A DNA stretch of 64,000 nt. Source: Geobacillus icigianus (GTDB lineage Bacteria > Bacillota > Bacilli > Bacillales > Anoxybacillaceae). Of the stretch, positions 1 through 10,086 are shown one piece after another (position 1 is the stretch's first letter; each line of letters begins with the position of its first letter). Under the pieces are notes generated by a model. It saw nothing but the letters and a program-made list of their open reading frames with translations. It made no database searches and had not been told where the DNA came from. The stretch is from NCBI RefSeq assembly GCF_000750005.1, contig NZ_JPYA01000186.1, positions 62,001-126,000 on the forward strand. The letters are read 5' to 3'. A program made the position numbers and the translations under genes.

Positions 1-1
1 G

Positions 2-280
2 TGGGAAGGGCACGAGGTGTTCGGACGGCTGAAGCACGCTGCCGACCGTTTTTTCAATAAAGACATTTCCTTGCTCGGCATCGTTCCCGAAGACCGGGCG
101 GTTGCCCGCGCCGTCGCCAGCCAGACGCCGTTTTTGCTGCTCGAACCGGAAGCGAAGGCCAGCCGGGCCGTGCGTCAGATGGCGCACCGCTATGCGCCGG
201 GCGGAAAAAGGGAGGAGGAACCGGCCGGGCGGGCTTCCCGCTTTTTTGCGAAGCTGCGCCAACTTTTGCTAGAAAGGTAG
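2..280 (+). CDS. flhG: FlhG (YlxH), MinD-like flagellar number regulator, C-terminal fragment
   Basis: The window opens inside this gene; only about 92 C-terminal residues are present and the frame is already open at base 2. The visible part (EVFGRLKHAADRFFNKD, then SLLGIVPEDRAVARAVASQ, then SRAVRQMAHRY) matches the C-terminal region of FlhG/YlxH, a MinD-family ATPase that works with FlhF to set flagellar placement and number. The P-loop half lies upstream of the window. It is followed after 7 bases by cheB, the usual order in the Bacillus fla/che operon. The assignment rests on this tail plus context. Confidence 0.85.
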   Translation, partial: WEGHEVFGRLKHAADRFFNKDISLLGIVPEDRAVARAVASQTPFLLLEPEAKASRAVRQMAHRYAPGGKREEEPAGRASRFFAKLRQLLLER

Positions 281-287
281 AGAAACG

Positions 288-1334
288 ATGAAACCAATCA
301 AGGTGCTTGTCGTCGACGACTCCGCGTTTATGCGTAAATGCATCAGCGATTTTTTGGCCGAACATCCGCGGCTTGAAGTTGTTGGAACGGCTCGCAACGG
401 CCAGGAGGCGCTCGCCAAAATCGCTTCCCTTTCTCCTGATGTCGTGACGTTAGATGTTGAAATGCCGGTCATGAACGGGCTCGACACGTTACAGCAGATC
501 ATGCGCGACCGTCCGTTGCCGGTTGTGATGGTGTCGAGCATGACGACCGAAGGAGCGGCGGCGGCCATCGCCGCCATGCAGCATGGGGCGGTTGATGTGA
601 TCGCCAAGCCTTCTGGGCCGATTTCCCTTGATTTGTACAAGATCAAAGAAGAGCTGATACGAAAAGTGCTCCATGCAAGCGAAGTGAATATCCACGCCCT
701 TGTCGCCCAACGCCGCGTCCCGGTGCGGCACCGTTTCTCCGCTCAAACGGCGGGGGTGCAGAAGGCGGTTGTGGCCATCGGCACCTCGACAGGCGGACCG
801 CGCGCCCTTGAGGTGGTGCTGACGCAGCTGCCGCCGGATTTAGCGGCCCCGGTTCTCGTCGTCCAACATATGCCAAAAGGATTTACGAAATCGTTAGCGG
901 ACCGGCTCAACGCGCTTGCAACCATGACGGTGAAAGAAGCGGAGGAGGGGGAACGGCTGCAAAACGGTACCGCTTATATCGCTCCGGCCGGTGTCCATCT
1001 CGTCGTTTGTAAGGAAAACGGCGCGCTCCAAGCTCGCTTGGACGAGTCGCCGCCGCGCGCCGGCCATCGTCCGGCCGTTGACGTATTGTTTGAATCGCTT
1101 GCCACCATTGACGACGTCCGCAAAGTGGCGGTGGTCATGACGGGAATGGGGATGGATGGGACGGCAGGGCTGAAAAAGCTGAAAGAAAGCGGCAATGTTA
1201 AGGCGATTGCCGAAGCGCGTGAGACGGCGGTCGTGTACGGGATGCCGCGAGCGGCGATCGAAGCCGGCGTCATCGATGTCATCGCCCCGCTTGCCGATAT
1301 CGCCGCCGCCATCGTTCAATCGATCGGGGAATGA
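288..1334 (+). CDS. cheB: CheB, chemotaxis receptor methylesterase/deamidase
   Basis: 348 residues, normal length for CheB. Residues 1-120 are a response-regulator receiver domain with the acidic pair D10-D11 and the probable phospho-acceptor D56 in the stretch TLDVEMPVMNG. A linker of about 35 residues leads to the methylesterase domain, whose catalytic triad is visible as S167 (GTSTGG), H194 (QHMPKG) and D290 (GMGMDG). The enzyme removes methyl groups from chemoreceptor glutamates and deamidates glutamines, giving adaptation; CheA phosphorylation activates it. It sits 7 bases after flhG and 13 bases before cheA in the fla/che operon. Confidence 0.96.
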   Translation: MKPIKVLVVDDSAFMRKCISDFLAEHPRLEVVGTARNGQEALAKIASLSPDVVTLDVEMPVMNGLDTLQQIMRDRPLPVVMVSSMTTEGAAAAIAAMQHGAVDVIAKPSGPISLDLYKIKEELIRKVLHASEVNIHALVAQRRVPVRHRFSAQTAGVQKAVVAIGTSTGGPRALEVVLTQLPPDLAAPVLVVQHMPKGFTKSLADRLNALATMTVKEAEEGERLQNGTAYIAPAGVHLVVCKENGALQARLDESPPRAGHRPAVDVLFESLATIDDVRKVAVVMTGMGMDGTAGLKKLKESGNVKAIAEARETAVVYGMPRAAIEAGVIDVIAPLADIAAAIVQSIGE

Positions 1335-1347
1335 GGGGGAACACGGC

Positions 1348-3351
1348 ATGGATATGAGTCAATATTTGGATCTTTTCATTGACGAAAGCAAGGATCATTT
1401 GCAAACGATCAACGAACGGCTGCTCGAACTGGAAAAGAGTCCGGATGATGTCGCCATTGTGAATGAAATTTTCCGCGCTGCCCATACGCTAAAAGGCATG
1501 TCCGCGACGATGGGGTTTGAAGATTTGGCCAATTTGACGCACCAAATGGAGAACGTGTTGGACGGCCTCCGCAATCACCGGTTTTCGGTGACGCCGGAGC
1601 TGCTCGATGTGATTTTTGAGGCGGTCGACCATTTAGAAGCGATGATCGTTTCCATTGCTGAGGGGGGCGACGGGAAGCGTGATGTGAGCGAGACGGTCAG
1701 CCGGTTGCGTCAAATCGAGCGAGGGGAGACGCCGGAGGGGCCGACCGGCGGCGGGGCCCCGTCTTCGGAGCATGCCTACGGGGAGTTTGAGTATCACGTC
1801 CTCCAGCAGGCGCAGGAACAAGGATTTTCTGTCTATGAAATTCGCGTTCGGCTTCGCCAAGACTGCTTGCTGAAAGCAGCGCGCGTCTATATGGTGTTTG
1901 AGCGCCTGAATGAAGCCGGAGAAATTGTCAAATCGACGCCTTCTGTTGACTTGCTTGAAGAAGAGCAATTTGATCAAGAGTTTCTTGTCACGGTTGTGTC
2001 GAAAGTGCCGGCTGATGAGCTGCAAAAGCAGTTGATGAGCATTTCCGAAGTTGAACAAGTGGAGATTGCGGCGGCAACGGTCGGAGAGCGGACGGAAGCG
2101 GCGGGAGAGAAAGCGGCGCCGGAGCCGCTTGGCGTAGCCGCGGCGGAACAGGCGGCCGCGCAAGCCGAAGCGGAAGCGCCGGAAAAAACGCCGGCGAAGC
2201 AGGCGGCGAAAACGATTCGCGTCAACATTGAACGGCTTGACCGGCTGATGAATTTGTTCGAAGAATTGGTGGTGGACCGCGGTCGGCTTGAGCAAATTTC
2301 CCGCGACTTGAATCACGCCGAATTGACGGAGACGGTGGAACGCATGTCCCGTATTTCGAGCGATTTGCAAACGATCATTTTGAACATGCGCATGGTGCCG
2401 GTCGAAACCGTGTTCAATCGCTTTCCGCGCATGGTGCGCCAACTCGCCCGCGACCTTGGCAAAAAGGTGCGGCTTGAGGTCATTGGCGCAGAGACCGAGC
2501 TCGATCGGACTGTCATTGATGAAATCGGTGATCCGCTTGTTCATTTGATTCGCAATGCGCTCGATCACGGCATTGAAGCGCCCGATGTTCGGATGGCGCA
2601 CGGGAAGCCGGAGGAAGGGCTCGTTCAATTGCGCGCCTACCATAGCGGCAACCACGTTTTCATTGAAATCGAGGATGATGGCGCCGGTATTTCCCGGGAG
2701 AAAGTGCTGCAAAAAGCGATCAAACGCGGCATCGTTTCGCCGGAAGCGGCGGCCCAGCTCACCGACCAGCAAATTTACGGGTTGATTTTCGCCCCGGGCT
2801 TCTCCACGGCGGAGCAAGTTTCCGATATTTCGGGGCGTGGCGTCGGGCTCGATGTCGTCAAAAGCACGATTGAATCGCTCGGAGGCGCCGTCACCGTCGA
2901 TTCAGAGCCGGGAAAAGGATCGCTGTTTTCGATTCAGCTGCCGCTGACGCTGTCGATTATTTCGGTGCTGCTCGTCCAAATCGCCGAGGAAACGTATGCC
3001 ATTCCGCTGTCTTCGATCATCGAAACGGCGCTCGTGAAAAAAGAAGAGATTTTCTCCACCCATAATCAACCGGTCATTGATTTTCGCGGCAAAATCGTCC
3101 CGCTCGTCCGGCTGAAAGAGGTGTTTGACGTCCCGCGCGCCTCCGATGACGGTGAGGCGGTGGCGGCTGTCATTGTCCGCAAAGGAGAAAAACTGGCGGC
3201 CCTAGCCGTGGATTCGTTTATCGGCCAGCAGGAAGTCGTGTTGAAATCGCTCGGAAACTATTTATCGTCGGTGTTCGCCATCTCGGGGGCGACGATTTTG
3301 GGCGACGGCCGAGTGGCGCTCATCATCGATTGCAACGCGCTTGTGAAATAA
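1348..3351 (+). CDS. cheA: CheA, chemotaxis sensor histidine kinase
   Basis: 667 residues from the ATG at 1348, which follows a GAGGGGG ribosome site. Domains in order: P1 Hpt with phospho-acceptor H46 in AAHTLKGMSA; a P2 segment around residues 145-235; an Ala/Glu-rich linker; the P3 dimerisation helices beginning near IRVNIERLDRLMNLFEELV; a P4 GHKL ATPase with N-box HLIRNALDHG and G-box SGRGVGLDVV; and a C-terminal CheW-like P5 domain. It autophosphorylates at receptor arrays and passes phosphate to CheB and CheY; in Bacillus attractant raises kinase activity. An upstream in-frame extension into cheB is possible but has no ribosome site. Confidence 0.96.
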   Translation: MDMSQYLDLFIDESKDHLQTINERLLELEKSPDDVAIVNEIFRAAHTLKGMSATMGFEDLANLTHQMENVLDGLRNHRFSVTPELLDVIFEAVDHLEAMIVSIAEGGDGKRDVSETVSRLRQIERGETPEGPTGGGAPSSEHAYGEFEYHVLQQAQEQGFSVYEIRVRLRQDCLLKAARVYMVFERLNEAGEIVKSTPSVDLLEEEQFDQEFLVTVVSKVPADELQKQLMSISEVEQVEIAAATVGERTEAAGEKAAPEPLGVAAAEQAAAQAEAEAPEKTPAKQAAKTIRVNIERLDRLMNLFEELVVDRGRLEQISRDLNHAELTETVERMSRISSDLQTIILNMRMVPVETVFNRFPRMVRQLARDLGKKVRLEVIGAETELDRTVIDEIGDPLVHLIRNALDHGIEAPDVRMAHGKPEEGLVQLRAYHSGNHVFIEIEDDGAGISREKVLQKAIKRGIVSPEAAAQLTDQQIYGLIFAPGFSTAEQVSDISGRGVGLDVVKSTIESLGGAVTVDSEPGKGSLFSIQLPLTLSIISVLLVQIAEETYAIPLSSIIETALVKKEEIFSTHNQPVIDFRGKIVPLVRLKEVFDVPRASDDGEAVAAVIVRKGEKLAALAVDSFIGQQEVVLKSLGNYLSSVFAISGATILGDGRVALIIDCNALVK

Positions 3352-3365
3352 AGCGGCGTAAAGAG

Positions 3366-3393
3366 CAAACGCTAGGCGCTTGGACGCCGTTTG
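3366..3393 (+). other. Hairpin between cheA and cheW
   Basis: CAAAC pairs with GTTTG and, inside, GGCG pairs with CGCC. The hairpin lies in the 77-base gap after cheA and has only a weak T run after it. It could tune read-through or protect the upstream message; no function is proven. Confidence 0.35.
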
Positions 3394-3428
3394 TTTGAGC
3401 AGCCTGTGAAATAAAGGGGGAAGATGGG

Positions 3429-3866
3429 ATGACGGCCAGCGTACAGACGGACTGGAAAGTGATTGCTTTTCGCTTAAAGGATGAGGAGTATGCCTTACCG
3501 GTGCAATACGTGCGCTCGATCGAGAAAATGCAGCCGATCACGCGCGTGCCGGGCACGCCCCAGTATGTCAAAGGGGTCATTAACTTGCGCGGTGTCGTGA
3601 CGCCGATCATTGATTTGCGCGAACGGTTCGGCTTCGCCCCTGAACCGTACAGCGAGCAGACGCGAATCATGATCGCCGCCCTTGACGATGTGGAAGTCGG
3701 GTTCATCGTCGATGCGGCGAACGACGTTCTCGATGTGCCGGCCTCGAGCATCGAGCCGCCGCCCGAAGCGGTCGGCGCTGTGGAGGCGAGCTACGTTTCT
3801 GGAGTGGCGAAAATAGGAAATCGACTTCTCATCTTGCTTGACTTGGCGAAGGTGCTTGAGCGATAA
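3429..3866 (+). CDS. cheW: CheW, chemotaxis coupling protein
   Basis: 145 residues, a single CheW domain of two SH3-like beta subdomains. Conserved features include the start of the fold (WKVIAFRLKDEEYALPV), VRSIEKMQPITRVPGTP, the signature VKGVINLRGVVTPIIDLR, and a closing ILLDLAKVL. It links CheA (through P5) to chemoreceptors at the membrane. The ATG at 3429 follows an AAAGGGGG ribosome site. It is co-directional with cheA and cheC in the fla/che operon. Confidence 0.95.
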   Translation: MTASVQTDWKVIAFRLKDEEYALPVQYVRSIEKMQPITRVPGTPQYVKGVINLRGVVTPIIDLRERFGFAPEPYSEQTRIMIAALDDVEVGFIVDAANDVLDVPASSIEPPPEAVGAVEASYVSGVAKIGNRLLILLDLAKVLER

Positions 3867-3889
3867 ACTCGGGAGAGGGGCGTTGACGG

Positions 3890-4522
3890 TTGGAGGATGT
3901 CCGCAGCTTGACAGGAACACACATCGATATTTTACGCGAAATCGGCAATATAGGCGCTGGCAACGCCGCCACAGCCTTGTCGCTTCTATTGAACAAAAAA
4001 ATCGAGATGTCGGTGCCGCGCGTCCAAATCGCGACGTTCGCTGAAATGATGGAGCTGATCGGCGGGCCGGAGCAAGTGGTGGCGTGCGTCTATTTGCGGA
4101 TCGAAGGGGATGCGCCGGGGAATATGTTCTTCGTGCTGCCGCCGGAGCAGGCGGAGCGGTTTGTGCGGCGCATGATCGGCGATGATTCGTTTTCGTTTCA
4201 GGACGGGGCTGATGAGCTTGGATGTTCCGCGCTCCAAGAGCTCGGAAACATTTTAGCCGGCTCGTATTTGTCGGCGCTTGCTGATTTTACACAGCTTGCG
4301 CTCCATCCTTCGGTGCCGGCGCTGGCGATCGATATGCTCGGAGCGGTGTTGTCGTTCGGTCTGCTGGAGCTGTCGCGCGCCGGTGATTACGCCATTTTGA
4401 TCGATACGGCCATTTACGATGAACGTCGGCCCAATGAAAGCATTGACGGCCATTTCTTTCTCCTTCCCGATCCGGAATCGTTTTCCACCATCTTTCGTGC
4501 GTTAGGTGTGAGCGGCCGATGA
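3890..4522 (+). CDS. cheC: CheC, CheY-P phosphatase
   Basis: 210 residues from a TTG start at 3890. Two copies of the CheC/FliY active-site pattern (E-x2-N) are visible: one near the N-terminus in [16 protein letters not shown] and one mid-protein in [16 protein letters not shown]. Two sites are typical of CheC, whereas CheX has one. CheC dephosphorylates CheY-P and binds CheD; that pairing is part of Bacillus adaptation. The gene ends in ATGA, so its stop overlaps the cheD start, which suggests translational coupling. The start codon is the least certain point. Confidence 0.94.
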   Translation: MEDVRSLTGTHIDILREIGNIGAGNAATALSLLLNKKIEMSVPRVQIATFAEMMELIGGPEQVVACVYLRIEGDAPGNMFFVLPPEQAERFVRRMIGDDSFSFQDGADELGCSALQELGNILAGSYLSALADFTQLALHPSVPALAIDMLGAVLSFGLLELSRAGDYAILIDTAIYDERRPNESIDGHFFLLPDPESFSTIFRALGVSGR

Positions 4523-5016
4523 GCATTGTGCAGGCTGTGAAAATCGGCATCGCTGAAATGGAGGTCGTCAAAGCGCCGAACGTCATTCGTACATGCGGTC
4601 TTGGATCGTGCGTCGGCGTGGTCATTTATGACATCGGCAAAGCGGTGGCCGGCATGGCGCACGTGATGCTGCCGCATTCCTCGATGGCGCGCGGCGGGGA
4701 CATCAACGTTGCCAAGTACGCCGACACGGCGGTGGAAGCGCTCATTCGGCTCGTCGTTGCCGCCGGGGGCCGGAAGGGAATGCTAAGAGCGAAGCTGGCC
4801 GGCGGAGCGCAAATGTTTTCGTTTTCTGCGGCCGGCGGAGATATGATGCGCATTGGCGCCCGCAATGTCGAAGAAGTCAAAAAACAGCTCGAACGGTTTC
4901 ATATTCCGGTTGTCGCCGAAGACGTCGGCGGCCATAACGGCCGGACGATTGAGTTTCATCCGCAAACAGGCGTGCTGTCCATTCGCACGGCTAGCCAAGA
5001 ACTCAAGGAAATATAA
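4519..5016 (+). CDS. cheD: CheD, chemoreceptor glutamine deamidase
   Basis: 165 residues. The family cysteine lies in [14 protein letters not shown] and the catalytic histidine in [11 protein letters not shown]; further conserved blocks are KLAGGAQMF and [11 protein letters not shown], followed by [15 protein letters not shown]. CheD deamidates specific receptor glutamines and is sequestered by CheC, so CheY-P levels feed back on receptor activity. Its ATG overlaps the cheC stop codon (ATGA), fitting the known CheC-CheD partnership. No odd features. Confidence 0.95.
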   Translation: MSIVQAVKIGIAEMEVVKAPNVIRTCGLGSCVGVVIYDIGKAVAGMAHVMLPHSSMARGGDINVAKYADTAVEALIRLVVAAGGRKGMLRAKLAGGAQMFSFSAAGGDMMRIGARNVEEVKKQLERFHIPVVAEDVGGHNGRTIEFHPQTGVLSIRTASQELKEI

Positions 5017-5045
5017 CGCCGTTGTGCAAGACGAGGGGGAGAATG

Positions 5046-5801
5046 ATGGGGAGCGCGCTAAAAGGTGAAGAGCGGAAATATTGGGATGACTGGGTCAACC
5101 GCCGTGACCGTCATGCGGCCGAGGAACTTGTGGTGCGTTATATGCCGCTCGTTTCCTACCACGTGCAGCGGCTTGCCGCCACGCTGCCGAGCTCTGTGCC
5201 CAAAGAGGAGCTTGTCAGCTTGGGGCTTGTCGGTTTGTACGATGCGCTTGAAAAGTTTGACCCATCGCGCGATCTCAAGTTTGACACGTATGCCTCGTTT
5301 CGCATCCGCGGCGCCATCTTGGACGGTTTGCGCAAGCAAGACTGGCTGCCGCGGAGCGTGCGCGACAAAGCGAAAAAAATCGAAGAAACGGCGGAGCGGC
5401 TTGTGCAGCAACATATGCGGTCGGTGACGGCAAAGGAAATCGCCGCCGAGCTTGGCATGACGGAGGATGAAGTGCAGGCGGCGGCCGGCGAGACGCTGTT
5501 TTCTCATTGGCTGCCGCTCGGCCAGACGGCGGCGGAAGAAGAGGACGAAGCGTTTTCGATCCGGGATGATCGTGCCGTGCTGCCGGAAGAACAGGTCGTC
5601 AAGCAGGAGCTGGTGGAAAAGCTGGCCGAGGGCATCAAACAGCTGAATGAAAAGGAGCAGCTTGTCATCAGTTTGTTTTACAAAGAGGAGTTGACGTTTA
5701 CGGAAATCGGGAATCTTCTACGCTTGTCCACATCAAGAATTTCCCAAATTCATGCCAAAGCGTTGTGGAAATTGCGCCGCTTTTTCGATATACAGCGGTG
5801 A
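5046..5801 (+). CDS. sigD: SigD (FliA-type) sigma factor for motility genes
   Basis: 251 residues. Region 2 is clear (RYMPLVSYHVQRLA, LVGLYDALEKFDPSRDLKFD, TYASFRIRGAILDGLRKQDW), region 3 follows (AKKIEETAERLVQQH ... KEIAAELGMTEDEVQ), and region 4 ends the protein (LNEKEQLVISLFYKEELT, TEIGNLLRLSTSRISQIH). It directs RNA polymerase to late flagellar, chemotaxis and autolysin promoters and is held by FlgM. Two tandem ATGs (5043, 5046) follow GAGGGGGA; the second has the better spacing. A longer TTG start at 5022 has no ribosome site. Confidence 0.95.
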   Translation: MGSALKGEERKYWDDWVNRRDRHAAEELVVRYMPLVSYHVQRLAATLPSSVPKEELVSLGLVGLYDALEKFDPSRDLKFDTYASFRIRGAILDGLRKQDWLPRSVRDKAKKIEETAERLVQQHMRSVTAKEIAAELGMTEDEVQAAAGETLFSHWLPLGQTAAEEEDEAFSIRDDRAVLPEEQVVKQELVEKLAEGIKQLNEKEQLVISLFYKEELTFTEIGNLLRLSTSRISQIHAKALWKLRRFFDIQR

Positions 5802-5819
5802 TGGAAAGGGAGCGGGAAG

Positions 5820-6065
5820 ATGGACGTTCAACTGCCGGCGCTGCAAAGCGTGATGCCGAAAGCGCCCGAAGCTGGAAACATGCAGGCCGCCGCGGCGCAG
5901 CATCCGTATACGGTGCAGGCGCAATTGGCGGCCGCAGCCGAAAAACAGCGGGAACAGGCGCGCCGCCGGGTGACCGACAAGCGGACGAACGACCAGGCTC
6001 GGTGGGAGGCGTCGCGGTTCGGAAGTCATCCGTATAAAGGAAAAACGATCGATCTTAAAGGATAG
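5820..6065 (+). CDS. Small hypothetical protein between sigD and swrB
   Basis: 81 residues, rich in Ala and Gln in the first half and in Arg/Lys in the second, ending HPYKGKTIDLKG. The ATG at 5820 has a ribosome site (GGAGCGGGAAG) and the stop lies just before swrB, so it is probably translated as part of the operon. There is no signal peptide, membrane segment or cysteine; the middle (AAAAEKQREQARRRVTD) looks helical. I do not recognise the family. Position suggests a flagellar or motility role, but this is inference only. Confidence 0.7.
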   Translation: MDVQLPALQSVMPKAPEAGNMQAAAAQHPYTVQAQLAAAAEKQREQARRRVTDKRTNDQARWEASRFGSHPYKGKTIDLKG

Positions 6066-6073
6066 TGACCATC

Positions 6074-6742
6074 ATGGAAGCGTTTTGGCTTGTCATTAGT
6101 CTGCTGTTGCATCTCTTTTCTTTTTTGTTGATTGTGTTGCTTTTTCTGCGGTTATCGCGGCTTAAAGAGGCCGAAGCGCGCGCTGCGGAGCTTGAAGAGG
6201 CGATGGCGGCGCAGCTCGCTCTCTGGAAAGAAGAAAACGACCGTTTTTTGGCCGAGCTTGACCGCTTGCTGAACAACAAGGAGGCGTCGGCGGCGAGCCC
6301 GGTGTCGCCCCCGACCGGCCTGCTCACTGAAGAGGAGCCGCCCGCTGCGATGAGCGCGCAGCAGCATGGCCAACCGGCGACGCGGCCCGAAGAAGGCGCA
6401 GCGCTGCCAAGGGACGGTGAACGCGGCGCGGAACTTGGGCAAACCGCTCGAGGGAATCGTTTGGCATCCGATGTGACGGATGGCGAAACGGAACAACCGA
6501 TGCAGGCGGGCGCCCCAACGAGCGAGGCTCAAGAGCAGGAAGAACGTGAGGCGCCAAGTGACTTTCTGCCGGTCGACGCCATCGAAGATGTGCTTGATTT
6601 GTCCCCGTTGGCTCAGTCCGCTGAGCTCGTTCTCCGCCGCTATGAACAAGGAGCGACGGTCGAAGAGCTCGCCAAACAGCTTGGCAAAGGGAAGACAGAA
6701 GTGGAGTTGCTGCTGAAATTCGCGAGAAAAACGAGCCAATGA
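6074..6742 (+). CDS. swrB: SwrB (YlxL)-like membrane-anchored flagellar assembly factor
   Basis: 222 residues from the ATG at 6074; TAAAGGA lies 11 bases upstream, better placed than for the GTG at 6065. One N-terminal membrane segment (FWLVISLLLHLFSFLLIVLL) is followed by a charged coiled coil (LKEAEARAAELEEAMAAQL), a long low-complexity linker and a C-terminal helical region (AELVLRRYEQGATVEELAKQ, LGKGKTEVELLLKFARK). This architecture and the place directly after sigD match SwrB, which promotes maturation of the flagellar basal body in B. subtilis. Sequence similarity in this family is low, so the name leans on context. Last gene of the fla/che operon. Confidence 0.8.
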   Translation: MEAFWLVISLLLHLFSFLLIVLLFLRLSRLKEAEARAAELEEAMAAQLALWKEENDRFLAELDRLLNNKEASAASPVSPPTGLLTEEEPPAAMSAQQHGQPATRPEEGAALPRDGERGAELGQTARGNRLASDVTDGETEQPMQAGAPTSEAQEQEEREAPSDFLPVDAIEDVLDLSPLAQSAELVLRRYEQGATVEELAKQLGKGKTEVELLLKFARKTSQ

Positions 6743-6754
6743 GCGAATCATCGC

Positions 6755-6784
6755 TTGATTTGCGCCCGATAAATATGATATATT
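6755..6784 (+). promoter_or_regulatory. Probable sigma-A promoter of rpsB
   Basis: TTGATT (6755-6760), an 18-base spacer and TATATT (6779-6784), just after the end of swrB. The transcript would have a ~110-base leader before rpsB. That leader contains a small hairpin (GTGTG-AATA-CACAC near 6791-6804) and may allow autoregulation, which is not shown. Confidence 0.65.
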
Positions 6785-6904
6785 TTTACATGGTGTGAAT
6801 ACACACGCCTGATGATTCCGGCAACGGTGCTGGTGCGGCCAGTCTTGCTGGGGGATGAGGCAGGCGGAGGAACGAAAACCATCAAGGAAACAGGAGGATT
6901 ACTC

Positions 6905-7612
6905 ATGTCGGTTATTTCCATGAAGCAATTGCTCGAAGCTGGCGTCCACTTTGGACATCAGACGCGCCGTTGGAACCCGAAAATGAAAAAATACATTTTT
7001 ACGGAGCGCAACGGCATTTACATCATCGACTTGCAAAAAACGGTGAAAAAAGTCGAGGAAGCGTATCACTTCGTCCGCGACTTGGCGGCGAACGGCGGCA
7101 AAATTTTGTTCGTCGGCACGAAAAAACAAGCGCAAGAATCCGTCAAGGAAGAAGCGGAGCGCTGCGGCATGTTTTATGTCAATCAGCGCTGGCTCGGCGG
7201 CACGCTGACGAACTTCGCGACGATCCAAAAACGGATCAAGCGGCTGCGCGAAATTGAAAAAATGGAAGAAGACGGCGTATTTGACGTTCTGCCGAAAAAA
7301 GAAGTCATCGGCTTGAAAAAAGAAAAAGAGCGGCTCGAGAAATTTTTGGGCGGCATCAAAGACATGAAAGAGCTGCCGGATGCGCTGTTCGTCATCGACC
7401 CGCGCAAAGAGCGGATCGCGGTGGCGGAGGCGCGCAAGTTGAACATCCCGATCATCGGCATCGTCGACACGAACTGCGATCCGGATGAAATCGACTACGT
7501 CATCCCGGCCAACGATGATGCCATCCGCGCGGTCAAGCTGTTGACTTCGAAAATCGCCGACGCTGTCTTGGAAGCGAAACAGGGCGAAGAGGCGGCCGTC
7601 GCAGCGGAGTAA
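6905..7612 (+). CDS. rpsB: Ribosomal protein S2
   Basis: 235 residues from the ATG at 6905, preceded by CAGGAGG. The N-terminus [20 protein letters not shown] and the motifs [34 protein letters not shown] and [20 protein letters not shown] are hallmarks of bacterial S2. It joins the 30S subunit late and helps hold S1 or the mRNA platform. The reading frame stays open to 6812, but that extension has no ribosome site. It is followed by a strong terminator and then tsf. Confidence 0.98.
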   Translation: MSVISMKQLLEAGVHFGHQTRRWNPKMKKYIFTERNGIYIIDLQKTVKKVEEAYHFVRDLAANGGKILFVGTKKQAQESVKEEAERCGMFYVNQRWLGGTLTNFATIQKRIKRLREIEKMEEDGVFDVLPKKEVIGLKKEKERLEKFLGGIKDMKELPDALFVIDPRKERIAVAEARKLNIPIIGIVDTNCDPDEIDYVIPANDDAIRAVKLLTSKIADAVLEAKQGEEAAVAAE

Positions 7613-7623
7613 TGGCGCTCACG

Positions 7624-7662
7624 AAAGGTGATAAGAGGGAAAGCCTTTTATCACCTTTTTTT
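7624..7662 (+). terminator. Rho-independent terminator after rpsB
   Basis: AAAGGTGATAA and TTATCACCTT form a 10-bp stem followed by seven T residues. It separates rpsB from tsf, allowing S2 to be made in excess of EF-Ts. A TATACT box at 7688-7693 beyond it may be the -10 of a tsf promoter, with no clear -35. Confidence 0.85.
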
Positions 7663-7768
7663 GAGACAGAAACGAGCAACTTTTGGCTATACTAACGAAT
7701 AAGGGCAAAACAGGCATCCGCTGCCGGCATCGATACATATACGCAACAAAGCGAAGGAGGATTTTTTT

Positions 7769-9444
<1,676 letters not shown>

Positions 9445-9446
9445 CG

Positions 9447-10004
9447 ATGGCCAAACACGTGATCCAACAGGCAAAAGAGAAGATGGATAAAGCGGTGCAA
9501 GCGTTCACTCGCGAGCTGGCGACGGTGCGCGCCGGGCGGGCGAACGCCGGGTTGCTGGAGAAAGTGACCGTCGATTATTACGGCGTTGCGACGCCGATCA
9601 ACCAGCTCGCTTCCATCAGCGTGCCGGAAGCGCGCATGCTTGTCATTCAGCCGTATGACAAATCGGTCATTAAAGAGATGGAGAAAGCGATTTTGGCCTC
9701 GGATCTAGGGCTGACGCCGTCGAATGACGGATCCGTCATTCGCTTGGTCATTCCGCCGCTCACCGAAGAACGGCGCCGCGAGCTGGCGAAACTGGTCAAA
9801 AAATATTCCGAAGACGCGAAAGTCGCCGTGCGCAACATCCGCCGCGACGCGAACGATGAATTGAAAAAGCTCGAGAAAAGCGGCGAGATTACGGAAGACG
9901 AGCTCCGCAGCTACACCGATGAAGTGCAAAAGCTGACCGATGACCACATCGCCAAAATCGATGCCATTACGAAAGAGAAAGAAAAAGAAGTCATGGAAGT
10001 ATAG
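9447..10004 (+). CDS. frr: Ribosome recycling factor
   Basis: 185 residues, exactly the family length. Three-helix bundle hallmarks: [20 protein letters not shown] at the N-terminus, [38 protein letters not shown] and the C-terminal [19 protein letters not shown]. With EF-G it splits post-termination ribosomes. It begins 2 bases after the pyrH stop with its ribosome site (GAGGGGGAA) inside the end of pyrH, so the two are probably translationally linked. A terminator follows. Confidence 0.98.
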   Translation: MAKHVIQQAKEKMDKAVQAFTRELATVRAGRANAGLLEKVTVDYYGVATPINQLASISVPEARMLVIQPYDKSVIKEMEKAILASDLGLTPSNDGSVIRLVIPPLTEERRRELAKLVKKYSEDAKVAVRNIRRDANDELKKLEKSGEITEDELRSYTDEVQKLTDDHIAKIDAITKEKEKEVMEV

Positions 10005-10017
10005 GCAAAACGTTGCA

Positions 10018-10054
10018 AACCCTCTATGTTCATGGAGGGTTTTTTTGCTATAAT
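10018..10054 (+). terminator. Terminator after frr overlapping the uppS promoter
   Basis: AACCCTC...GAGGGTT forms a hairpin (10018-10041) followed by seven T residues. The T run leads straight into an extended -10 element, TGC-TATAAT (TATAAT at 10049-10054), with no recognisable -35. The same bases thus appear to end the tsf/pyrH/frr transcript and start the uppS transcript. Confidence 0.75.
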
Positions 10055-10086
10055 GGAAAAGCAAAACACGTTCGCGGAGGACTTAT

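Noticed and set aside
15..365. Minus-strand frame at the left end of the window
   Set aside because: It is antisense to flhG and the start of cheB and has no features of its own.
1633..2817. Long open frame (394 codons) on the minus strand inside cheA
   Set aside because: It is antisense to a clearly assigned gene; long antisense frames are expected from G/C-rich third positions. Its protein is Arg/Phe/His-rich with no recognisable fold and no ribosome site.
7661..7693. A full promoter for tsf
   Set aside because: TATACT is a fair -10, but no -35 stands at 16-18 bases, so I mention it only with the rpsB terminator.
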